Below, piece after piece: positions 33,489-40,910 of a stretch of 64,000 nt of DNA; the stretch's first letter is position 1, and each line of letters begins with the position of its first letter. The notes below the pieces were generated by a model. It worked only from the letters and a program-made list of their open reading frames with translations. It was not told the DNA's origin and did not search any database. Position numbers and translations under genes: made by a program. This DNA is from Blautia_A aquisgranensis (GTDB lineage Bacteria > Bacillota > Clostridia > Lachnospirales > Lachnospiraceae): assembly GCF_040096615.1 (NCBI RefSeq), contig NZ_JBBMEJ010000005.1:1-64000 (forward strand). The letters are read 5' to 3'.

Positions 33489-34043
33489 ATGAACACGAGT
33501 ATCGTGATTGCATTACCGAAAATAGAAGATGCAAAAAAGATCCGCACAGTCCTTAACAGATATGGATTCACGGTAGCGGCGGTATGCAATTCGGGTGCAA
33601 ATGCCCTTGCCAGTATCTCGGAGCTTGATGGCGGCGTTCTGCTTTGCGGTTATCATCTTCAGGATATGTACTACCGTGATCTTCTGGACTATATGCCGGA
33701 TTATTTTGAAATGCTGCTTATGGCCTCCCGGGGAGTGATCAGTGAGGCGCCAACATCCATTTTATGTGTGGGAATGCCTCTGAAGGCCGGAGATCTGGTA
33801 AATACGGTGAGCATGATGCTTTCCCAGATAGAAAGGCGCTGGAAAAAAGATAAGAAAAAGCCGAAGCAGCGTTCATGGAAAGAACAGAATTATATTTCAA
33901 ATGCAAAGATGCTTTTAATGGAAAGAAATCACCTGAGCGAGGATGACGCATACCGCTATATCCAGAAATGCAGTATGGATTCCGGGACCAATATGGTGGA
34001 GACAGCCCAGATGGTTCTGATGCTTTTATATGATTCTGTGTAA
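33489..34043 (+). CDS. ANTAR-domain antiterminator with a degenerate receiver domain
   Basis: A 184-residue protein. The C-terminal 60 residues match the ANTAR RNA-binding domain well: AKMLLMERNHLSEDDAYRYI, then QKCSMDSGTNMVETAQMVL. The N-terminal part (about 1-115) has receiver-like spacing, but the phosphorylation site is gone: the acidic pocket is replaced by ALPK and the acceptor strand reads VLLCGYHLQD with Cys/Gly where Asp is expected. It therefore probably senses something other than phosphorylation. ANTAR proteins bind A1/G4 hexaloop hairpins and block terminators. A glnA-linked antiterminator (NitR) has been described in solventogenic clostridia, as I recall. Here four nitrogen leaders carry matching hairpins. 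Confidence 0.88.
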   Translation: MNTSIVIALPKIEDAKKIRTVLNRYGFTVAAVCNSGANALASISELDGGVLLCGYHLQDMYYRDLLDYMPDYFEMLLMASRGVISEAPTSILCVGMPLKAGDLVNTVSMMLSQIERRWKKDKKKPKQRSWKEQNYISNAKMLLMERNHLSEDDAYRYIQKCSMDSGTNMVETAQMVLMLLYDSV

Positions 34044-34064
34044 AAAACAACAAAAAACAGCAGA

Positions 34065-34124
34065 GCGGACAGGAATGATCTGTTCTGAATGACTGATATC
34101 ACACCGGATCGGGGAAAAGTCCGC
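34065..34124 (+). other. Possible structured leader before aspS
   Basis: GCGGAC (34065-34070) and GTCCGC (34119-34124) can close a 60-base structure with inner ACAG/CTGT. There is no T-box antiterminator sequence and no T-run, so it is neither a clear T-box nor a terminator. Function unknown. Confidence 0.3.
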
Positions 34125-34173
34125 AGAGGATTTCCTGATTCGGTGAAACTACTTTGAATTGGAGGATGAGGGA

Positions 34174-35505
34174 ATGGAATTTATGGATGGAATCTGTAAG
34201 ACTAGAGAATGTGCCTGGGATGTGCTTCTTTCCGAGAGCATGAAAGACCAGGAAGCGACAGTGGAAGGTGCAATACACAGCATCCGTAATATGGGTGACG
34301 TGGCATTTGTGATACTTCGAAAAAAAGAAGGGCTTTTTCAGACAGTATATGAGAACGACAAGACAAATGTTTCCATTCATGATCTGAAGGAGGCGATGTG
34401 TGTGCGCCTCACAGGAACTCTTCATGAGGAAGAAAGAGCGCCTCACGGAAGAGAGCTCCGCATCAGCCATGTGGAGATCCTTTCCTCACCGGCAGAGCCT
34501 CTTCCTCTTGCTATTGATAAATGGAAACTGAATACTTCCCTGGAAGCCAAGCTGAACTATCGTCCGATCGCACTTCGAAATATCCAGGAGCGCGCGAAAT
34601 TCAAGATCCAGGAAGCAATCGTAAGGGCGTTTCGTGATTATCTTTACAAGAACGGATTTACCGAGATCCACACACCGAAGATCGGAGCCAGAGGCGCAGA
34701 GGGCGGCGCGAATCTGTTCAAGCTGAGCTATTTCCACAAACCGGCAGTTCTGGCACAGAGCCCGCAGTTTTACAAACAGATGATGGTGGGAGTTTTTGAC
34801 CGTGTATTTGAGACCGGTCCTGTATTCCGTGCAGAGAAGCATAACACCAAACGTCATTTAAATGAATATACAAGCCTTGATTTTGAGATGGGCTATATCA
34901 ACGGATTTGAGGATATCATGGAAATGGAGACAGGATTTCTCCAGTATGCGGTAGAGCTTCTTAAAAAAGACTACGCACATGAGCTTTCTATCCTGAAGGT
35001 AGAGCTTCCTAAGGTAGACAAGATCCCGGCAGTACGCTTTGACAAGGCAAAAGAGCTGGTTGCTGAGAAATATAACAGAAAGATCCGTAACCCATATGAT
35101 CTGGAGCCGGAGGAAGAGTCTCTGATCGGAAGATATTTTAAAGAAGAGTATGATGCAGATTTTGTATTTGTCACACATTATCCTTCCAAGAAGCGTCCGT
35201 TCTATGCAATGGATGATCCGGCTGATGAGAAATTTACATTAAGCTTTGACCTTCTGTTCAAGGGACTTGAAATCACCACAGGCGGTCAGCGTATCCATGA
35301 CTATCAGATGCTGAAGGACAAGATCGCAGCCCGTGGCATGGACGAGGAAGGTATGGAGCAGTATCTGGATACCTTCAAACACGGAATGCCGCCTCACGGT
35401 GGACTGGGAATCGGTCTGGAGCGTCTTACCATGCAGATCTTAGGGGAAGAAAACGTTCGTGAGACCTGTCTGTTCCCACGTGATATGAACAGACTTGAGC
35501 CGTAA
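34174..35505 (+). CDS. aspS: Aspartate-tRNA(Asp/Asn) ligase, archaeal/non-discriminating type
   Basis: A 443-residue class II synthetase lacking the bacterial insertion domain (bacterial AspRS is about 590). It has an N-terminal OB fold for anticodon binding (about 1-110), then the catalytic core with motif 2 FRAEKHNTKRHLNEY and motif 3 GLGIGLERLTMQI. Size and layout are those of the archaeal-type, often non-discriminating enzyme, which also charges tRNA-Asn with Asp. The gatCAB genes directly downstream supply the amidotransferase that converts Asp-tRNA-Asn to Asn-tRNA-Asn. The start at 34174 has GGAGG eight bases upstream; a TTG at 34159 lies inside that region. Confidence 0.9.
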   Translation: MEFMDGICKTRECAWDVLLSESMKDQEATVEGAIHSIRNMGDVAFVILRKKEGLFQTVYENDKTNVSIHDLKEAMCVRLTGTLHEEERAPHGRELRISHVEILSSPAEPLPLAIDKWKLNTSLEAKLNYRPIALRNIQERAKFKIQEAIVRAFRDYLYKNGFTEIHTPKIGARGAEGGANLFKLSYFHKPAVLAQSPQFYKQMMVGVFDRVFETGPVFRAEKHNTKRHLNEYTSLDFEMGYINGFEDIMEMETGFLQYAVELLKKDYAHELSILKVELPKVDKIPAVRFDKAKELVAEKYNRKIRNPYDLEPEEESLIGRYFKEEYDADFVFVTHYPSKKRPFYAMDDPADEKFTLSFDLLFKGLEITTGGQRIHDYQMLKDKIAARGMDEEGMEQYLDTFKHGMPPHGGLGIGLERLTMQILGEENVRETCLFPRDMNRLEP

Positions 35506-35519
35506 TAAGGAGAAAAAAG

Positions 35520-35813
35520 ATGGCAAAGATAATTGATGATGAAACAATGGAAAATGTCTGCATTCTGGCCAAGCTTTCTCTGACAGAGGATGAAAAGGAA
35601 AAAGCAAAAGAAGATATGCAGAAGATGCTGGATTATGTAGATAAATTAGATGAGCTTGATACTTCCTCCGTGGAACCGATGTCTCATATCTTTCAGGATG
35701 AGAATGTGTTCCGTGAGGATGTTGTGACAAACGGAGACAACAGCGAGGCAATGCTTGCCAATGCACCGAAGCAGAAAGAAAATCAGTATCAGGTTCCGAA
35801 AACAATTGGATAA
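35520..35813 (+). CDS. gatC: Asp/Glu-tRNA amidotransferase subunit C
   Basis: A 97-residue subunit that braces GatA against GatB. It has the usual pattern: an N-terminal helix (ETMENVCILAKLSLTEDEKE), a helix with MQKMLDYVDKLDELDT, and the conserved VEPMSHIFQDENVFREDVV. AAGGAG precedes the start, 14 bp after aspS. Confidence 0.92.
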   Translation: MAKIIDDETMENVCILAKLSLTEDEKEKAKEDMQKMLDYVDKLDELDTSSVEPMSHIFQDENVFREDVVTNGDNSEAMLANAPKQKENQYQVPKTIG

Positions 35814-35828
35814 GACAGGAGACAGGAC

Positions 35829-37301
35829 ATGGATTTGGGAAAATTAACCGCATTACAGCTTGCGGAAAAGATCAAACAGCATCAGATAAGCGTCCTGGAC
35901 GGTGTAAAATACGTATTTGATCAGATCGAGGCAAAAGAGGACAAAGTCCACGCTTATCTTGATACCTATAAAAAAGAAGCATATGCAAGAGCAAAGGAAG
36001 TGCAGAAGGGAATCGAGGACGGAACCTATAGAGGACCGCTTGCCGGTGTACCGATCGCGATCAAGGATAATATCTGCATCAAGGGAAAAACAACCACCTG
36101 TGCATCAAAGATCCTTGAAAATTTTGTTCCGCAGTACAATGCCGAGGTCATTGACCGCCTGGAAAAAGCAGGTCTTGTGATCATCGGAAAAACAAACATG
36201 GATGAGTTTGCCATGGGAAGTACCACAGAAACTTCGGCCTATGGAGTGACCAGAAACCCGTGGGATCTGGAGCATGTTCCGGGTGGCTCCTCCGGCGGCT
36301 CCTGTGCAGCAGTGGCAGCAGGAGAAACGTATCTGGCACTTGGTTCTGATACAGGCGGTTCTATCCGTCAGCCAAGTTCCTACTGTGGTGTGACCGGAAT
36401 CAAGCCGACTTATGGAACCGTATCCCGTTACGGACTGGTTGCCTATGCGTCATCTCTGGACCAGATCGGACCGGTGGGAAAAGACGTTGCAGACTGTGCA
36501 GCACTCCTTGAGGTGATCGCAGGACATGATGAAAAAGACAGTACATCCATGAAGAGAGAGGATCTTGATTTCTCTTCTTCTATGACAGATAAGATCGTGG
36601 GAATGAAATTCGGCGTGCCTAAAGAATATCTTTCCGAGGGACTGAACTCTGAGGTAAAAGAGGCGTTTATGAATACCCTGAAAAGCCTTACCGAGATGGG
36701 CGCAGTGGTAGAATTTTTCTCCATGAAGACAACCGAATATATGATTCCTGCTTACTATATTATCGCCAGTGCAGAGGCCAGCTCCAACCTGGAGCGTTTC
36801 GATGGCGTGAAGTACGGTTTCCGTGCAAAAGAGTACGAGGGACTTCACGACATGTACAAAAAGACAAGAACCGAAGGCTTCGGTGAAGAGGTAAAACGTC
36901 GTATCATGCTTGGTTCTTTCGTATTGAGTTCCGGTTACTATGATGCTTATTATCTGAAAGCACTTCGTACAAAAGCACTGATTAAAAAAGAATTTGACGA
37001 GGCATTTTCCAAATATGATGTTCTTCTTGCTCCGGCATCTCCGTTCACGGCACCAAAACTTGGAGAAAGTCTGAAAGATCCTCTTGCCATGTACCTTGGA
37101 GATATCTATACCGTGGCAGTAAACCTGTGTGGACTTCCGGGAATCACAGTTCCATGCGGAAAGGACGCTGCCGGACTTCCAATCGGAATCCAGATGATCG
37201 GGGACTGCTTCAAAGAAAACAATCTGTTCCGCGCAGCTCACGCATATGAGAAAAAACGTGGCGATTTCGGAATGGCAATGGAAAGGGGAGAAAAGGCATG
37301 A
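35829..37301 (+). CDS. gatA: Asp/Glu-tRNA amidotransferase subunit A
   Basis: A 490-residue amidase-signature enzyme that releases ammonia from glutamine for tRNA-bound Asp or Glu. The Ser-cisSer-Lys triad can be placed in AIKDNICIKG (Lys near residue 79), GGSSGGSCAAVAAGE (Ser near 154) and SDTGGSIRQPSSYCG (Ser near 178). Length is normal. It overlaps gatB by 4 bp (ATGA), so the two are translationally coupled. Confidence 0.96.
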   Translation: MDLGKLTALQLAEKIKQHQISVLDGVKYVFDQIEAKEDKVHAYLDTYKKEAYARAKEVQKGIEDGTYRGPLAGVPIAIKDNICIKGKTTTCASKILENFVPQYNAEVIDRLEKAGLVIIGKTNMDEFAMGSTTETSAYGVTRNPWDLEHVPGGSSGGSCAAVAAGETYLALGSDTGGSIRQPSSYCGVTGIKPTYGTVSRYGLVAYASSLDQIGPVGKDVADCAALLEVIAGHDEKDSTSMKREDLDFSSSMTDKIVGMKFGVPKEYLSEGLNSEVKEAFMNTLKSLTEMGAVVEFFSMKTTEYMIPAYYIIASAEASSNLERFDGVKYGFRAKEYEGLHDMYKKTRTEGFGEEVKRRIMLGSFVLSSGYYDAYYLKALRTKALIKKEFDEAFSKYDVLLAPASPFTAPKLGESLKDPLAMYLGDIYTVAVNLCGLPGITVPCGKDAAGLPIGIQMIGDCFKENNLFRAAHAYEKKRGDFGMAMERGEKA

Positions 37302-38737
37302 AACAGTACGAGACAGTCATAGGACTTGAGGTACATGTGGAGCTTGCCACAAAAACAAAGATCTTCTGCGGATGCTCCACAGAGTTTGGCGGCGCGCCGA
37401 ACACCCATACATGCCCGGTCTGCACCGGTATGCCGGGATCTCTTCCGGTCCTGAACAAAAAAGTTGTAGAGTTTGCCATCAAAGCAGGCCTTGCGGCAAA
37501 CTGCCATATTCATCAGTACTGCAAGTTTGACCGTAAGAACTATTTTTACCCGGATAACCCCCAGAACTACCAGATCTCTCAGCTGTATCTGCCGATCTGC
37601 TATGACGGAGCTGTTGAGATCGAAACCTCCGCAGGAAAGAAAACCGTGCGTATCCATGAAATGCACATGGAGGAGGATGCAGGTAAGCTGATCCATGATG
37701 AGTGGGAGGACTGCTCCCTGGTTGACTACAATCGAAGCGGAGTACCGCTGATCGAGATCGTATCCGAGCCGGATATGAGAAGTTCTGAGGAGGTTATCGC
37801 ATACCTGGAAAAACTTCGCTGTACTATGCAATATCTGGGAGTTTCGGACTGCAAACTTCAGGAAGGCTCCATGCGTGCCGATGTCAACCTTTCTGTACGC
37901 AAGGTAGGAAGTGATACTTTCGGAACAAGAACTGAGATGAAGAACCTGAACTCCTTCAAGGCGATCGCAAGAGCCATTGAGGGTGAGAGAGAACGTCAGA
38001 TCGAGCTTCTGGAGGAAGGCAGAGCTGTTGTTCAGGAAACCAGAAGATGGGATGACAATAAGGAATCTTCTCATGCCATGCGTTCAAAAGAGGATGCCAA
38101 GGATTACCGTTACTTCCCGGATCCGGATCTTCCGCCGATCCACATTTCCGATGCATGGATCGAAGAGCTTCGTGCATCCATTCCGGAGCTTCGTGAAGCT
38201 AAGATGGAGAGATACCAGAAGGAATATGAGCTTCCGGCTTATGATGCAGGAATCCTTACAGAATCCAGACACCTGGCAGGACTTTTTGAGGAGACAGCCG
38301 TTCTTCTTGGAAACCCGAAAAAGGTGGCGAACTGGTTCATGGTAGAGGTTCTCCGTCTGACAAAGGACACAGGCCTGGATCCGGAAAAAGTAAACTTCAC
38401 ACCGAAGCATCTGGCAGATCTTCTTTCCATGGTGGAGAAAAAAGAAGTCAGCGCCCAGAATGCAAAAAAGGTTTTTGAAAAAGTATTTGACGAGGACATT
38501 GATCCGGTTGTATATATAGAAGAAAAGGGTCTTAAGATCGTAGAAGACACAGGCCTTCTCACCGAAACTGTGAAAAAGATCGTAGACGCAAACCCCGGAC
38601 CGCTGGCAGAGCTTCTGGGAGGCAAGGACAAGGTTATGGGATTCTTCGTAGGACAGCTGATGAGAGAGCTGAAAGGTAAGGCAAATCCTGACAGCGTCAG
38701 AAAAGCACTGGCAGAGGAAATTGAGAGAAGGAGATAA
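37298..38737 (+). CDS. gatB: Asp/Glu-tRNA amidotransferase subunit B
   Basis: A 479-residue subunit that binds the mischarged tRNA and phosphorylates the side chain. Recognisable are IGLEVHVELATKTKIFCGCS, the zinc cysteines including CPVCTGMPGSLP, RIHEMHMEEDAGK, SRSGVPLIEIVSEPD-type NRSGVPLIEIVSEPD, and the C-terminal YqeY-like tail (MGFFVGQLMRELKGKANP). It ends 6 bp before dapL. Confidence 0.96.
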   Translation: MKQYETVIGLEVHVELATKTKIFCGCSTEFGGAPNTHTCPVCTGMPGSLPVLNKKVVEFAIKAGLAANCHIHQYCKFDRKNYFYPDNPQNYQISQLYLPICYDGAVEIETSAGKKTVRIHEMHMEEDAGKLIHDEWEDCSLVDYNRSGVPLIEIVSEPDMRSSEEVIAYLEKLRCTMQYLGVSDCKLQEGSMRADVNLSVRKVGSDTFGTRTEMKNLNSFKAIARAIEGERERQIELLEEGRAVVQETRRWDDNKESSHAMRSKEDAKDYRYFPDPDLPPIHISDAWIEELRASIPELREAKMERYQKEYELPAYDAGILTESRHLAGLFEETAVLLGNPKKVANWFMVEVLRLTKDTGLDPEKVNFTPKHLADLLSMVEKKEVSAQNAKKVFEKVFDEDIDPVVYIEEKGLKIVEDTGLLTETVKKIVDANPGPLAELLGGKDKVMGFFVGQLMRELKGKANPDSVRKALAEEIERRR

Positions 38738-38743
38738 ATACCT

Positions 38744-39964
38744 ATGGTTACAGTAAATAAGAATTATTTAAAACTTCCGGGAAGCTATCTGTTTTCCAAT
38801 ATCGCGAAGAAGGTTAAAGCATATAAGGAGGCCAATCCGGAATTTAAGGATTCCGTGATCAGTCTTGGAATCGGTGATGTGACACAGCCCCTTGCACCGG
38901 CGATCATCGATGCCCTTCATAAATCTGTAGACGAGATGGCACACGCAGAAACCTTCCACGGATATGCTCCGGATCTCGGATATGAGTTCTTAAGAAATGC
39001 CATTGCAAAAAATGATTATCAGTCCAGAGGCTGCGACATCAGCGCAGACGAGATCTTTGTTTCCGATGGAGCAAAAAGTGATTCCGGAAACATCCAGGAG
39101 ATCTTCGGACTGGATAACAAGGTTGCAGTTTGCGACCCGGTTTATCCTGTATATGTAGACACTAATGTTATGGCAGGTCGTACCGGTGAGTACAACAAAG
39201 AGCGTGAGAATTTTGATGGTGTGATCTATATGCCATGCAAAGAGGAGAACGGATTCCTTCCGGAGATCCCGGGTGAGGTACCGGATCTTATCTATCTCTG
39301 CTTCCCGAACAACCCGACCGGTGGTGCCATCACAAAAGAGGCTCTGCAGGCATGGGTCGATTACGCGAACAAAAACGGCTGTGTGATCATTTATGACGCA
39401 GCATACGAAGCATATATCTCAGAGGAGGATGTTCCACACAGTATTTATGAGTGTGAAGGTGCAAGAACCTGCGCCATTGAGCTTAGAAGCTTTTCCAAGA
39501 ATGCCGGATTTACAGGTGTTCGTCTTGGATTTACCGTAGTTCCGAAGGAACTGGTACGTGACGGTGTAGAGCTTCACAGCCTTTGGGCAAGACGCCACGG
39601 AACCAAATTCAACGGTGCTCCGTACATCGTGCAGAGAGCAGGTGAGGCAGTATATTCTCCAGAGGGAAAAGCACAGCTGAAGGAGCAGGTTGCTTATTAT
39701 ATGCGTAACGCGAAAACGATCCTGGATGGACTTTCCGCAGCAGGCTTCTCTGTATCCGGTGGAAAAAATGCGCCATATATCTGGCTGAAAACTCCGGATA
39801 AGATGACTTCCTGGGAATTCTTTGATTACCTCCTTGAGAAAGCACATATCGTAGGTACTCCTGGTTCAGGCTTCGGTGCACAGGGCGAGGGATACTTCCG
39901 TCTGACCGCATTCGGAAGCTATGAGAACACCCTTGAGGCAATTGAAAGAATTAAAAATCTGTAA
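38744..39964 (+). CDS. dapL: LL-diaminopimelate aminotransferase
   Basis: A 406-residue class I/II PLP aminotransferase converting tetrahydrodipicolinate directly to LL-diaminopimelate for lysine and cell wall synthesis. Typical signs are the N-terminus VNKNYLKLPGSYLFSNIAKK, FVSDGAKSDSGNIQEIFG, CFPNNPTGGAIT and the PLP lysine in RSFSKNAGFTGVRLG. AGGAGATAA precedes the start. It is last in aspS-gatCAB-dapL, followed by a strong terminator. Confidence 0.95.
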   Translation: MVTVNKNYLKLPGSYLFSNIAKKVKAYKEANPEFKDSVISLGIGDVTQPLAPAIIDALHKSVDEMAHAETFHGYAPDLGYEFLRNAIAKNDYQSRGCDISADEIFVSDGAKSDSGNIQEIFGLDNKVAVCDPVYPVYVDTNVMAGRTGEYNKERENFDGVIYMPCKEENGFLPEIPGEVPDLIYLCFPNNPTGGAITKEALQAWVDYANKNGCVIIYDAAYEAYISEEDVPHSIYECEGARTCAIELRSFSKNAGFTGVRLGFTVVPKELVRDGVELHSLWARRHGTKFNGAPYIVQRAGEAVYSPEGKAQLKEQVAYYMRNAKTILDGLSAAGFSVSGGKNAPYIWLKTPDKMTSWEFFDYLLEKAHIVGTPGSGFGAQGEGYFRLTAFGSYENTLEAIERIKNL

Positions 39965-39968
39965 AAAT

Positions 39969-40012
39969 AAAAAAGCGGGGCAGATCTCTGAAAGATCAGC
40001 CTCGCTTTTTGA
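39969..40012 (+). terminator. Terminator of the aspS-gatCAB-dapL operon
   Basis: AAAAAGCG-G-GGC and ATCT pair with AGAT and GCC-T-CGCTTTTT. It directly follows dapL. Confidence 0.85.
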
Positions 40013-40039
40013 GTAAATTATGGAAAACAGTAATGAGGA

Positions 40040-40068
40040 TTGCGAAAATTTATCATATCGTTTATAAT
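40040..40068 (+). promoter_or_regulatory. Promoter of the cupin gene
   Basis: TTGCGA (40040-40045), 17 bases, TATAAT (40063-40068). The leader contains GAACGC/GCGTTC complementary segments. Confidence 0.7.
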
Positions 40069-40145
40069 TGTACAGGAAGCGAACGCCGGATCATAAAAAA
40101 CAGCGTTCATAAAAATTCACGCAATTACGAAAGGGGAATTTTATC

Positions 40146-40472
40146 ATGGGTATTAGAAGAGTAGAAAACATGTGTGGCGGTAAAGGTCATGTAATTATCA
40201 AAGACATTCTTGAGGGAGACGAGCTGAAAGGCAAATGCGGACTGTATTCCCAGGTTACCATTGAGAAGGGTTGTTCCCTTGGATACCATGAGCATCATGG
40301 CGAGACAGAGACTTATTATATTTTAAGCGGACAGGGCGAGTACGATGATAACGGTGTGAAACGCCCGGTAAAAGCCGGTGACATCACCATTACACCGGAC
40401 GGGAAAGGACACGGACTTGCAAATACAGGAGAAACAGATCTTGTATTTATGGCACTGATCATTTTTGACTGA
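40146..40472 (+). CDS. Small single-domain cupin protein
   Basis: A 108-residue beta-barrel protein. The two cupin motifs are present: GYHEHHGETETYYILSGQGE (about residues 46-65, metal-binding histidines and glutamate) and GDITITPDGKGHGLANTG (second motif with its histidine). A bound metal such as Mn or Fe is expected, but the substrate cannot be told from sequence; many relatives are sugar- or oxalate-type or purely binding proteins. It has its own promoter and terminator and no functional neighbours. Confidence 0.8.
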   Translation: MGIRRVENMCGGKGHVIIKDILEGDELKGKCGLYSQVTIEKGCSLGYHEHHGETETYYILSGQGEYDDNGVKRPVKAGDITITPDGKGHGLANTGETDLVFMALIIFD

Positions 40473-40505
40473 TCATTAATTTCATAGTCTGAAATAACAG
40501 GATAT

Positions 40506-40545
40506 AAAGAGCTGTCTGTATGAGGATACAGATGGCTCTTTTTGA
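40506..40545 (+). terminator. Terminator of the cupin gene
   Basis: AAAGAGC-TG-TCTGTAT and ATACAGA-TG-GCTCTTT pair around GAGG, followed by T5. Confidence 0.85.
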
Positions 40546-40593
40546 ACGAAAAATTCAAATTGTATAAATAAAAAATATTTTTTGATTTTTTTA

Positions 40594-40767
40594 GAAAAAA
40601 GTGTTGACATATGCAGTATGCTTTGCTATACTATCACTTGTCGCGAGGGAGAAAATAAAAAATCCCAATGAAATGCGATATGCGGAAGTGTCGGAACTGG
40701 CAGACGAGCAAGACTAAGGATCTTGTGAGCATTGCGCTCGTGTGGGTTCAAGTCCCATCTTCCGCAT
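40594..40767 (+). repeat. Direct repeat copy 1: tRNA-Leu promoter plus tRNA unit
   Basis: A block of about 170 bp nearly identical to 44551-44725. It contains TTGACA (40604-40609), 17 bases, TATACT (40627-40632), a conserved leader with TCGCGAGGGAG, and the tRNA. The copies differ mainly in the -35/-10 spacer and in the few bases before the tRNA. The surface protein gene lies between the two copies. Confidence 0.9.
40682..40766 (+). tRNA. tRNA-Leu(AAG), copy 1
   Basis: An 85-base tRNA with acceptor stem GCGGAAG/CTTCCGC, discriminator A, no encoded CCA, a long variable arm (GAGC/GCTC) and T-loop TTCAAGT, as for leucine. The anticodon stem CAAGA/TCTTG encloses CTAAGGA, giving anticodon AAG. 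A at the wobble position implies deamination to inosine to read CTT/CTC/CTA. All three copies in the window are identical. Confidence 0.95.
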
Positions 40768-40780
40768 TTTTTTATTTGCG

Positions 40781-40812
40781 AAGAACTGTGAGAGGTCACG
40801 GTTCTTTTTTTG
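40781..40812 (+). terminator. Terminator after tRNA-Leu copy 1
   Basis: AAGAAC-T-GTGA and TCAC-G-GTTCTT pair around GAGG, followed by T7. Confidence 0.88.
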
Positions 40813-40836
40813 TACCATAAAATTAAAAGTAAATGT

Positions 40837-40896
40837 AAAAAAGCTACATCACAGAACCAGAAGATAAATGGACCGGTCTGTGATGCAGCTTTTCTA
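40837..40896 (-). terminator. Terminator of the surface protein gene
   Basis: On the minus strand AAAGCTGCATCACAGA and TCTGTGATG-T-AGCTTTTTT form a stem of about 15 bp with a T-run, 15 bases after the stop codon. Confidence 0.85.
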
Positions 40897-40910
40897 TTAA
40901 CTGATATTGC

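Noticed and set aside
34044..34173. T-box leader before aspS
   Set aside because: No specifier loop or the conserved antiterminator sequence, and no terminator; only a possible stem is present.
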